Source: Chloroflexota bacterium (GTDB lineage: Bacteria > Chloroflexota > Anaerolineae > Anaerolineales > Anaerolineaceae). Taken from it: DNA of 39,544 nucleotides. The DNA is taken from positions 1 through 39,544 of the forward strand of contig JAEYTI010000358.1 of assembly GCA_023434145.1 (NCBI GenBank), read 5' to 3'. The translations under genes were made by a program, and so were the position numbers. How positions within the stretch are numbered: position 1 is the first letter of the stretch; each line of letters opens with the position of its first letter. This document shows, in pieces, positions 23,828 through 33,300 of the stretch. The notes beneath the pieces were generated by a model that worked only from the letters and a program-made list of their open reading frames with translations, had not been told where the DNA came from and searched no databases.

Positions 23828-26800
23828 CTATTCTTCATCCGCATGAGGATGATGGCCGTTGTGTCCATTGTTCCCGTCAGGGTCACTGCCGGGCTGGTTT
23901 GTCTCCGCCGATTCCTGGCGGATGTAGATCTGCGTGCGCGTGGCATGCAGCGCCTGCTGAAGTTCGCTCACCGCGATGCGCATCATTTCTTCGGGATCGT
24001 TGGTCGAGCGGATGCGCGCCGTGATTTGCAGCACCTTTCTTTCACGATCGGCGCGGCGAATGGTGTTTTCGAACAGTCGGGCGTTTTCCATCGCCACGGC
24101 CACCTGGTTGGCGATGCTGTTTACAACGGCGATTTCATCGTCCGACCAGCTTCGCTCTTCTGCCTGATCCTGCACGTGGATTACACCAATCGTTTCACCA
24201 CGCACCGAAATGGGAACCGCCATCACCGCGCGCGATTGGTGCGTGCCGGGTTGGGGCAGCACCGAGTAAACCGGCTCGCCGGTATTGAATACCTGTTTCC
24301 ACAGTGGGTTTTCGTTCTGCTGCGCGGTGATGCCATTCTGATTGTACACATAGCCGAGCACCTTACGGCGCGCTGTGTCTTCTGCCCACTGCGAGCGAAG
24401 GTACTGGCGATGCAGGTTCTGGGCTTCGTCCAGCGCGCGCAGTGTTGCAACGTACAACTGGTTGTTGTAAATCGCGATGGCTACCTGGTCTGCCAGGGTG
24501 GTGAACAGTTCCAGGTCTTCTTCCTGGAAAGCGTTGGATTGCGTGCTCTGGATATCGAGCGCGCCAATGGTCTGGTCACCGACTTTCAGTGGCAGGGCCA
24601 TTTCAGAGCGCGTGTTGGGCAGGTCTGGGTTGTTGAAGAACACAGCATCATCACCGACATCGGTAGCGATGCGCGGTTCGCCTGTGCCGGTTACGTAACC
24701 GACGATACCCATCTTCGCCACCGGCAGCTTGTGATGCCGTGTCAGCATGCGCTGCCCGCCCTCACTGTTCGCTGCGCGCAGCACCGCGTACTCTCTCGCC
24801 TCGTCCAGAAGGAAGATGCCAACGTGGTAGAAGTTGAACCGCTCGCTAACCAGCTTTGTGATGGAAGCCAGCAGCGTTTCCAGCTCTTGCGAGGATACGA
24901 TCTGGCGGGCCACCTGTGACACCGTGTTCAACTGCTGCGCGCGATGGGTGAGGGTTGTGTTCTTTGCTTCAACCTCTTGCGTTCTGGCACGCACGCGGTC
25001 TTCCAACTGTCCAATCAGGCCGCGAAGCTGCCTTGTCATCAGGTTGAAAGCTGCGCCGAGCATACCGAACTCGTCTGAGCTGTGCATTGGCGCACTTGCG
25101 TCCAGGTCACCGCGAGAGATGCTCTGGGCGGTTCGGGTGAGCTGGATAATGGGCTGGCTGAGTACCTGCGCCGCACCCAGGGCAATAAAGGCGACCAGAA
25201 CGGAGACCAGCGTGGTAACCAGGGTGGTGAGCTGGCGCTGTTCCTTGCGCAGTGCTTCGTCGCTGAAGTTAGTTTCCAGATAGACCAGTTTCCAGGGCAT
25301 TGTCTGCAAGCGGACGACGGCTCCAATCTCTTCAGGACTGTTTTCTTGTCCCGAGCTGTCCAGATCTGTGCTAAAGAAGACCGGCTTATTGGGCTCAACC
25401 CGGTTTAGAGATTTATCCAGATCGCTGAAGTTCGTCCACAGCATGTCGTTGGGGAGCTGCGGTAGCTGGTTATTATCCTTCAAGAGGTTCAGATAAACGT
25501 CTGAAAGTGGAGCGACCGCCTTGTAAATGTTCTGGGGCGTGTAGGTATCTGCCAGCCGGATGTTGTATTCATCCAGCAGGATGGCGTGAGAATTGACTTT
25601 TAGCAGGTGGTCATACTGGGTCAGCAGGTCTTGCAGCACCATACCGTCGTAGCGGGCGCGCAGTACGCCAATTGTGCTGCCAGCTGCATTTTTCACCGGC
25701 GCGCTGACATAGAAGTAGCTCTGCGTGCTGCTCTTAATTTGCAGCGGTGAGATGTAAGGCACGCCGGTTTGCGCGGCATATCGGAAGTAATCCTCGTCGC
25801 CTTCATATGGATCACGCCCGCCTATCAGAGAATCGATGTCGAGCCCGAGCGAACGGACGACACGCGGATCCAGCTCGTCAATCAGGCGCTCCTGCATCGT
25901 ATCGTACAGATTATTGCCTTGCATATCCAACAGGGCAAATGAGGAGAGATAAACCGTGTTGTTGATAACGGTTGTATCGAGCACCCGCAACGTGCTCCGC
26001 ATTTCACCTTCCACATTACTGAAGGGGCGCAGCATAGGATCAACTGCCAGGTATCTGGAGAAAACTTCGAACTTCGAAGCGTTGAGCACCGAGTCGCGTG
26101 TGGATGTGATAAATTGATCGATGCCAATGGCTGTTTGCTGTGCCGCCAGCAGCAGAGACCGGTCTACCTCACCTCGCTGCACCTGTGACGTGAACCCAGA
26201 CTGAATGAAGGAAAGAATCACCAGCGGGATGATCACGATGGCTATAAAGGAAGTGACCAGGCGGATGCGCAGGGTGGCTGTAACGAACTGCATCGACAGC
26301 AGCACCATATAGGTCATGAACAGCACTGCCAGGACCGCAGGGGAGATAATGTCGATCAGCATAACAGAGATCTGCGGGTACGGCGAAAAGTCCGCCAACA
26401 GCGCGGAAGCTGCAGCCGCCAGCAAGCCGTTGAACAGGAACAGGTTGGCGTATAACTCTCGCCTGACCATGGAAGTAACCATCAAGGAGAAGACCAGGAA
26501 TACAACCGCCGCCGGCAAACCCATCCCCTTAATGAACGCTGCCGTCGCTGTAGTGGCTATGCTGAACATGAACACTGTGACAAACAGGGAAGGGATAACC
26601 CAACCGCGCGGATGCAAGAAACGTACGGCAAATATCGAAATGACGCCAGTAACCGCGAAGAACAGCGCCAGCAGGCCAATCTGCCAGCTTTGATCATCCA
26701 GATAAATTGCGGCAAGCCCAATCCCTGCCAGTAGGGTGAGGATACCCAGGATAACCGTCAGCATGGTGAGGTTTTGGGTATTCTCGCCATGCGAAAGAAC

Positions 26801-26860
26801 CCCAGCCGCCGGGGCAGGTGTCTCTTGTGTTGTATGGCCTGGACGATCGAAAATCGACAT
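23828..26860 (-). CDS. Membrane sensor, multi-TM / Cache-like / HAMP / GAF, no kinase
   Basis: From ATG 26860 (GGAGG four bases upstream) the product has 1010 residues. About six TM helices (33-190) precede a seventh (200-220). A 320-residue extracytoplasmic Cache-like region follows (WKLVYLETNFS near its end), then a TM helix (about 545-566), HAMP (about 567-620) and coiled coil. A canonical GAF is at 645-800 (FYHVGIFLLDE...TRSEMALPLKVG...GALDIQS) and a divergent half-GAF at about 815-930. A terminal module ends at about 982, followed by a Gly/Asn/His-rich tail. No H-box, ATPase, HD, GGDEF or MA domain is present, so output must go through protein contact. It is 52 bp downstream of the 573-aa sensor and 21 bp upstream of the ParA-like gene. 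Confidence 0.9.
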   Translation of the reverse strand: MSIFDRPGHTTQETPAPAAGVLSHGENTQNLTMLTVILGILTLLAGIGLAAIYLDDQSWQIGLLALFFAVTGVISIFAVRFLHPRGWVIPSLFVTVFMFSIATTATAAFIKGMGLPAAVVFLVFSLMVTSMVRRELYANLFLFNGLLAAAASALLADFSPYPQISVMLIDIISPAVLAVLFMTYMVLLSMQFVTATLRIRLVTSFIAIVIIPLVILSFIQSGFTSQVQRGEVDRSLLLAAQQTAIGIDQFITSTRDSVLNASKFEVFSRYLAVDPMLRPFSNVEGEMRSTLRVLDTTVINNTVYLSSFALLDMQGNNLYDTMQERLIDELDPRVVRSLGLDIDSLIGGRDPYEGDEDYFRYAAQTGVPYISPLQIKSSTQSYFYVSAPVKNAAGSTIGVLRARYDGMVLQDLLTQYDHLLKVNSHAILLDEYNIRLADTYTPQNIYKAVAPLSDVYLNLLKDNNQLPQLPNDMLWTNFSDLDKSLNRVEPNKPVFFSTDLDSSGQENSPEEIGAVVRLQTMPWKLVYLETNFSDEALRKEQRQLTTLVTTLVSVLVAFIALGAAQVLSQPIIQLTRTAQSISRGDLDASAPMHSSDEFGMLGAAFNLMTRQLRGLIGQLEDRVRARTQEVEAKNTTLTHRAQQLNTVSQVARQIVSSQELETLLASITKLVSERFNFYHVGIFLLDEAREYAVLRAANSEGGQRMLTRHHKLPVAKMGIVGYVTGTGEPRIATDVGDDAVFFNNPDLPNTRSEMALPLKVGDQTIGALDIQSTQSNAFQEEDLELFTTLADQVAIAIYNNQLYVATLRALDEAQNLHRQYLRSQWAEDTARRKVLGYVYNQNGITAQQNENPLWKQVFNTGEPVYSVLPQPGTHQSRAVMAVPISVRGETIGVIHVQDQAEERSWSDDEIAVVNSIANQVAVAMENARLFENTIRRADRERKVLQITARIRSTNDPEEMMRIAVSELQQALHATRTQIYIRQESAETNQPGSDPDGNNGHNGHHPHADEE

Positions 26861-26912
26861 GCAACCTCCAAACAAACGGCAGCCGGTTATGCGGCATGCC
26901 CGGAAGAAATCT

Positions 26913-28634
26913 CTATTCTTGCCGCAGTTGAACCATTACTTCAGAAACACCCAACGACCGTCCAATTTCCTGGATGGCGATGCGCATTACGCTGTCTACG
27001 TCAGAAGCTGCGCGTACCTTTGAGGAAATCTCACCGACCATGCGCTCGCGTTCGGCGCTCAATTGAATTTCTTCGAGTAGGCGGGCATTTTCCAGCGATA
27101 CTGCCAGACGGTTGACCGTGCCTTCAATCAAAGCGATCAGATCGGGGGATACATTGGCGCTCTGGAAGTGAATATCGACCACTCCAAGCACCTGATTGCG
27201 CAGCTTGATGGGCACGGCCAAAACCATTATCGGTTTGCCGTCTGCGTCAACTCCGGGGGCGGCTTCCACAATGGATTGGCCCTTTTCCATCGCCATACGC
27301 GCGTGTTCCGTCTCCTCCACACGATTTTCTATGCGGTCGTTCTTATAGTGGTAGGCGAACTTCTTGCGTGAGCTGCGCATATGCGTGTGCCATGATTTTT
27401 GCGTAGACTGCTGGAAGTAGTTCTCCAGTTCTTCCACGCTGCGCTGAAGCTGTTCTACCAGGCGGGTCTTTTCAAAAGCCACTGCAAGCTGGTCCGCGAT
27501 CGTTTGCAGAATGTTGATATCTTCCTGCGAGAAGGCGTTTTCTTCGACACTTTGCACGTCCAGCGCGCCAATTACCTTGTCGCCGGAAAGCAGCGGCAGG
27601 GCCATCTCAGAGTGGGTTTCGGGCAGCAGCGGGTTCTTGAAGTGCACCACGTCACTCTGCACGCTGCCGGCAATGCGCGCCTCACCGCGGCTGACGACGT
27701 ACCCCACAATGCCGATTTCGCCAACTTTGAGGCGGTGACCGCGTTCCATCATCACCCGTCCGGCTTCACCGGTTCCGGCGCGCAGGTTTGCATACTCGCC
27801 CCGCTCATCCGCCAGGAAGATGCCCACATAGTAAAATTCAAAGCGATCTCGGATCAGGTTTACTGCGTTATTCAGCAGGGTTTCCAGGTTCGGCTGTCCG
27901 GAGATTTCGCGGGCTACCTGGCTGGCGACTTCAAATTGGGCGATGCGGGTCTTTAAGTCGAGCGAGCGGTCTTCCACGCGCTTCTCCAGCGAAGTGCGCT
28001 CTTCTTCTAGTTCGCGGGTAAGCGTTTCCTGGTTCCGTAAAGTTTGGGTAAGGCCCTGAAAAATGGAAGCAAGCGCGCGGGTGGAAAGCAACGTCAGGAA
28101 GAGAAAGACCACCAGCATGATAACCCACTGGGTTACCGAGGCAGATAATTCGGCGACGTTGCCCTGTGGGGCGGGCAGAATTCCCTGGATCATCAGATAG
28201 CCAATGACGAGGAGACAGCCAAAAGATAGCCCCGCGATTACCTGCGCAGTGCGGTTGGGGAACAAGATGTGAGAAAGAACGGTTACACTCACCAGGAAGA
28301 TCGGTCCGGTTCCTGCCAGACCGTAACTCACCAGTGCCATTGCGCCGAAACCCATCAGCGCGAGGAGCACCACACTGGCGCGCAGCACGTACGGAATAAC
28401 GCGAACGATGGTCAGCATCGCCAGGATTACGAAAACGCCCATGTACAGCCACGGCTGCCCTGAACGGATGGCTTCGGGGAAGAAAATGAGCACAGGTGGG
28501 AGACCGATCACGCAGACGATAAATACCACATTCAGCACGGCCTGCAGGATCATCTCCCGCTGCATGGCTAGCACATCCTTGCTGCGGACGGAAGAAGGAA
28601 TGTTGCGCGGGTTTAAGTGGTTGAAGAACTTCAT
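26913..28634 (-). CDS. Six-TM GAF sensor protein without kinase (573 aa)
   Basis: A membrane domain of about six helices (31-52, 62-80, 84-104, 109-126, 131-150, 168-190) leads through a coiled coil (about 197-232) into a GAF domain (about 237-395: FYYVGIFLADERGEYANLRA, GIVGYVV, NPLLPETHSEMALPL, GALDVQS). A linker with an aromatic ENYFQQ...SW motif and a divergent half-GAF (about 465-520) follow. The protein ends with the ISSKVRAASDVDSVMRIAIQEIGRSLG module. There is no output domain. The ATG overlaps the stop of the 565-aa sensor gene (ATGA), and GGGAAGGAA lies upstream. Architecture and motifs show it to be a tandem paralogue of the preceding gene. Ligand and partner are unknown. Confidence 0.9.
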   Translation of the reverse strand: MKFFNHLNPRNIPSSVRSKDVLAMQREMILQAVLNVVFIVCVIGLPPVLIFFPEAIRSGQPWLYMGVFVILAMLTIVRVIPYVLRASVVLLALMGFGAMALVSYGLAGTGPIFLVSVTVLSHILFPNRTAQVIAGLSFGCLLVIGYLMIQGILPAPQGNVAELSASVTQWVIMLVVFLFLTLLSTRALASIFQGLTQTLRNQETLTRELEEERTSLEKRVEDRSLDLKTRIAQFEVASQVAREISGQPNLETLLNNAVNLIRDRFEFYYVGIFLADERGEYANLRAGTGEAGRVMMERGHRLKVGEIGIVGYVVSRGEARIAGSVQSDVVHFKNPLLPETHSEMALPLLSGDKVIGALDVQSVEENAFSQEDINILQTIADQLAVAFEKTRLVEQLQRSVEELENYFQQSTQKSWHTHMRSSRKKFAYHYKNDRIENRVEETEHARMAMEKGQSIVEAAPGVDADGKPIMVLAVPIKLRNQVLGVVDIHFQSANVSPDLIALIEGTVNRLAVSLENARLLEEIQLSAERERMVGEISSKVRAASDVDSVMRIAIQEIGRSLGVSEVMVQLRQE

Positions 28635-30328
28635 GAATGGTGTTCCTTCCCGTTAGCGCTTGACGGACCGAGCGGGCGAGATGGGGACTGTATTGTGGTA
28701 GAGGCCACCGGCGCAATCTGCACAGATGCTTCTGCTACGGCGGGCAGTTGACCTAGCTCCTGCACAGCCGCACGCAGAATTTCATCGATGCTGAGCGCGC
28801 GCGAGAAGCGTGAGGCCAGCTCGTTTAGTTTTTGCTCCTGCATGGCGCGCTGCTCTGTTTCTAACAACAGGCGGGCGTTTTCCAGCGCGACAGCCGTCTG
28901 GGTAGTGACGCTCTCGATAAATGATTGGTCTTCCGCAGTCAGTTCTTTGCCATCCATTTCAAGTTGAACGTACCCCAGCACTTCGTCGCGCAAGATCATG
29001 GGGATCTGGACTGTTTTGGGCTCAGTGGTCGGGTCAGAAAGCCCAGGCGCCACGTATTCGTACGAGAGGCGCCCGTTTGCCTCCGCTGTTTGGGCCCACG
29101 CACCCTGGAGATATTCGCGGTTTAGCATGCGAACTTCTTCCAGGCGCTCGCGGGTTTCGTTGTACAAGCGGTCATTTTCCAGCGCAATGGCCACACTGTC
29201 GGCGATACCAGCAAGAATGGCGATATCGTTATCGTCAAAGGCATTGGAGCGCTCGGATTGCACCGTCATAGCACCCAGCACGACGTCGTGGATAATCAGG
29301 GGCAGCGCCAGTTCGGAGCGGGTGTTGGGCAGGTGCGGGTTGTTGAAGCGCACCGCTTCCGAGCCAACATCCAGCGCAATGCGCGGGCTTCGGTTTGTGA
29401 TACACCAGCCGATCATGGAACTGCCGGCGATGGAGAGGCTGTGATGTGCGGCGATCATATTTTTGCCCGCTTCACCCGTTCCAGAGTGGAGCACTGCGTT
29501 CTGCCGGGGGTCATCGAGCAGGAAAATGCCAACGTAGTACAGATCAAAACGCTCTTTAATCAGGTCGACCACGCGCTGGAGCAGTTCGTCTGGGTCGGTT
29601 AGCGCGCCAATGGTCTTAGAGATCTCTGCTGCTGTGCGAAGTTGCACCATACGGCGGTTGACGCTGCGAGTGCGCTCCTGAATGCGATCTTCCAGTGTGT
29701 CACGCTCGGTCTCCAGGCTCTGCGTCAACTCGTTGAGCTTACCCAGGCTTGTTGCCAGGCCGTTGAGCGTGAGGCTGATGCCTCCGGCGACAATGAGGGA
29801 AAGGCTGGCGGTCATCACTGCGCTCAACAGCCAGGACGTTCCGTCGTTGAAGTGGGACAGCGCGCCCACAACCTCATTGTTCTCAACGTAAATGCCAAAG
29901 CCTACAATTACCGCTACCGAGAGGATTACCGTCACGATGACGTTCTTGAAGTCAAAGAAGAGGGCGGTGACGGAGCACATAATCATCAGGAAAACCCGCA
30001 TCTCGCCCAGCATACCGCTGTCGAACGCTTCCGATATGGATAAGATCAAGAACATGAAAATGACAATCCGCCCGCGCAGGCCGTACGGAATATCGCGGAA
30101 AATTGTCATCGCCAGGACGGCGAAGTACATCGCAGCGTAAAACACCGCCAGGGGATAGTTCCCCTTTTCAATAGCGGAGAGTACGCCCATGCCGATAACA
30201 AGGATGCCAAACGTGGCGAAAAACAGCATGATACCCTGCAAAATGCGCTCTTGAAGGATCTTTACTTCGCCTTTGTCTTGCATCGTGCGCGGTACGTAGA
30301 AAGGGCTCACCTGGCGCAGGATGTTCAT
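28631..30328 (-). CDS. Six-TM GAF sensor protein without kinase (565 aa)
   Basis: Six hydrophobic helices (about 31-53, 59-76, 87-105, 109-127, 130-148, 166-190) are followed by a coiled coil (195-232), a GAF domain (about 238-390: LYYVGIFLLDD, MIGWCI, NPHLPNTRSELALPL, GAMTVQS) and the linker REYLQGAWAQ. Then come a shortened half-GAF (about 438-490) and the terminal module LASRFSRALSIDEILRAAVQELG. A Ser/Pro/His tail closes the protein. No enzymatic output domain is seen. Start and stop both overlap neighbours by 4 bp, so it is tightly coupled to the large Cache-GAF sensor upstream and the 573-aa paralogue downstream. Confidence 0.9.
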   Translation of the reverse strand: MNILRQVSPFYVPRTMQDKGEVKILQERILQGIMLFFATFGILVIGMGVLSAIEKGNYPLAVFYAAMYFAVLAMTIFRDIPYGLRGRIVIFMFLILSISEAFDSGMLGEMRVFLMIMCSVTALFFDFKNVIVTVILSVAVIVGFGIYVENNEVVGALSHFNDGTSWLLSAVMTASLSLIVAGGISLTLNGLATSLGKLNELTQSLETERDTLEDRIQERTRSVNRRMVQLRTAAEISKTIGALTDPDELLQRVVDLIKERFDLYYVGIFLLDDPRQNAVLHSGTGEAGKNMIAAHHSLSIAGSSMIGWCITNRSPRIALDVGSEAVRFNNPHLPNTRSELALPLIIHDVVLGAMTVQSERSNAFDDNDIAILAGIADSVAIALENDRLYNETRERLEEVRMLNREYLQGAWAQTAEANGRLSYEYVAPGLSDPTTEPKTVQIPMILRDEVLGYVQLEMDGKELTAEDQSFIESVTTQTAVALENARLLLETEQRAMQEQKLNELASRFSRALSIDEILRAAVQELGQLPAVAEASVQIAPVASTTIQSPSRPLGPSSANGKEHHS

Positions 30329-33300
30329 GCATCCACCTCATGTCCGTTATCGCGGCTGTTCGTTAAGCCGTTCGTCCCCTTGCCATTCGTGGAGCTGTTT
30401 GGGCTTTCCTTGCTCTCCCAGATTTGCGATGGCTGCTCAGAGGAGTCTTGTGTGGTTACATCACCGGCGGTGATCTGAATATGCGCCCGGCGTGCGCCCA
30501 GCGCATTCGCAATTTCGCGCGCCGAGGTCTCCAGGATCGCTTCCAGGTTTACCGAATGGCGGATTTTGCTGGTCACCTCGTAGAGCTGGCGCTCGCGGAT
30601 AACCTGCTGGCGAACCTGGCTTACCAGCCGGATGTTGGCGATTACCCCACCAATGTTGTTGCCCAGCGCGCTAAGGATCTCTTCGTCGTTATCGTCGAAG
30701 TCGTAAGCCTCAGTGCTTTCCAGGTTGAGCACGCCCAGCAGCTCATCGCCAAACAGGATAGGGATGGCGAGCTCTGAGCGAACTTTTGGATCGATCAAGA
30801 GATAGCTTTTTTCGAGCATTGTATCGGGCACGCGGATGGGGCGTTTTGCTTGCCCGGCAATCCCGGTGATGCCCTCTCCAATGGCTACCGACAGTGAATT
30901 GTGGCTTTCGCCCTCATAGCCGGCTGAGGCGCGCACGTGCAGTCGCCCATCCGGTTCCATCAACATAATGCCGATGCGATCGCAAACTTTCGCTTCAAGC
31001 AGCTTTTTGATCACATTCAGCAGGGCATCTTCCAGGCTGTTTGTAGCGCTCGCCGCGATCGAAACCTCGCGGAGCAGGCGGTGCTTGGTGAGCAGTTCGT
31101 TCGTGCGAGCAAACATCTCGCCGTTTGAAACAGCCACAGCCAGCTGGTCTGCCAGAATTTGCAGTACCGCAACATCTTCACTATTGAAGGCGTTAACCTG
31201 GGTGCTTTGTACGTCGATTGCGCCCAAAATGCGCTCGCCAATCTTCAAGGGGATGGCAAGCTCGCTGCGGGTTTCGGGCAGCAGCGGGTTGGCAAAATGG
31301 GTGGGATCATTCATTACGTTATTGATGATCAGCGGTTCGCCGTTGAGGGTTACCGTGCCCACGATTGACCGCGATCCAACCGCCAGGCGGTGATTCGCGC
31401 GGCGCATCTGTTCGCCCGCCAGTCCGGTAGATTCGCGCAAGATCGCGTAGTCACCACTGTTATCGAGCAGGAAGATCGAGGCGTGATAGAAGCCGAACCG
31501 CTCGCGCACCAGATTGATAGCCTTGCCCAGCAGCAGTTCTACGTCGAGCGTGCCGGTTGTGTCGCGTGCAATTTCCGCGGCGGTGAGCACCTGCTCGGCG
31601 CGGCGCTGCGAAAGAGCCTCGGCGCGCTTCAGCTCGGTTACGTCGCGTTGAATGATCAGCAGGCCATATGGCTGCCCATCACGGGTGCGAATGGGGATGC
31701 GGGAAGTGTGTGCCCACGACTCTTTGCCGTTCTGAACGTAGTATTGGATCAGGCCGATTTCCGCTTCGTCGTTCTCCATCACTGCCTGTTCTTCGCGGAA
31801 GATCTTTTCCGCGCTCTCGCTGTCCATCAAATCGAAATCAGTCTTGCCAACCAGATCTTCGGTCGGCTGGTTGAAGATGCGCGCGATCGATTCGCTTGCG
31901 CGGATATATTTGCCGTTCAAATCCTTGAAGGAAATGCCTTCGGGCATCGAGTCGAGCAGGGTGTTGAGCAAGAAGCGTTCCTGATCGTACGCCAAAAGGG
32001 CTTGCTGTGTTTCTGTGTAGAGCTGTGCGTTGCGTACCGAGGTGGAAATCTGCGGAGCAAGCGCCATAAACAGGTTCAGATCGTCCTGGTTGAATCTGTT
32101 CTCGTTTTCCACATCCTGGAGAATTACCGCGCCGATTATTTGGTTGGCGAACATCAGTGGCACACCCAACCACGAACGGGCAGACTGGCCTACCTTCTTG
32201 GTGCTGTACGCCTGAATGGCGCGTCGATTCTCTAGCAGCAGCGGCTTTTGTGTCTCGATGATGACGGAAGTGAGACCTTCGCCCAACTGAGACGGCAGAA
32301 CGGTCTGCGCGACGCCTTTTTCCACAAAGTACGGGAATTCAATCTGACCGCTTTTCTCGTGGTAGATTGCCACAGCGAATTCCAGGTCCGCGCCAAGGGT
32401 TTGGATTACTTGCTGGTGAAGCACGCGGTAGAGGTCGCTCAGGTTGGTTTCTGCGGTAACAGCCTGAGCAAAGCTCGCCAGGATCTGCAGTTCTGCCAGG
32501 CGCTGCTGCAAGGTGTTGAGCACGCGGAACTTCTCAAGCGAAGCACCGACGACTTCGGCCAGGTTGGCGTATGGTTGAAGGATTGGCTGGGTAAGGCCCC
32601 TTTCGTCACGAGAACCAAGCGCCAGCACCTTCGAGAGATTGCCGTTCTCCAGCACCGCGATCAGCGCGGCGGATCTGCAACCGCGCCGCAGCAAGAAGGA
32701 GAGCATATTCTCGTAGCCAGATGCCTGGTTGATATCCTGTACAAGAACCATGCGGCTTTCGGTGAGTGTTTCTGCCATTCGGCCCACCGGGATGTTGAGG
32801 CTCTGCAGGCTTTTATCCACACGCCCGGCTTTTGAGTCTGTCAGCACGTTGATCTTGAAGTTTTCGCCTTCAAGAGAGAGGATGGCGCCCAAGAAGGGGA
32901 GCTGGATGAGCGTATCGACCACGCTCTGCATCACTTCCGCTTCGCTGCGCGATTGGGTCACCTGGCGGGTAGCACGGTAGAGCAGTACAGTTTCCTGGTA
33001 GCTAACCTGCGTGGCTTCGAGCAGGCGGTTGTTCTGCAGGGTGCCGGAGATCTGGTTGGCAAGGGTCTGAATGACGCTGACCAATTCTTCGTCAAATGCG
33101 TCTAGCAAGGTCGATTGAATGCTCAGCACGCCGAGCACTTCGCTGCCGATTGAAATCGGCACGGCGACCTCGGAGAGCGTGTCGGGCAGCAGATCGTCTG
33201 GGCGGAAGAAGTGATCGTGTTGCGTATCGAAAATCACGCGGGGCTGGTTGGTGCTTGCCACCCACCCTAGCAGGGTGCTGTGATTTATTTCCACGCGGTC

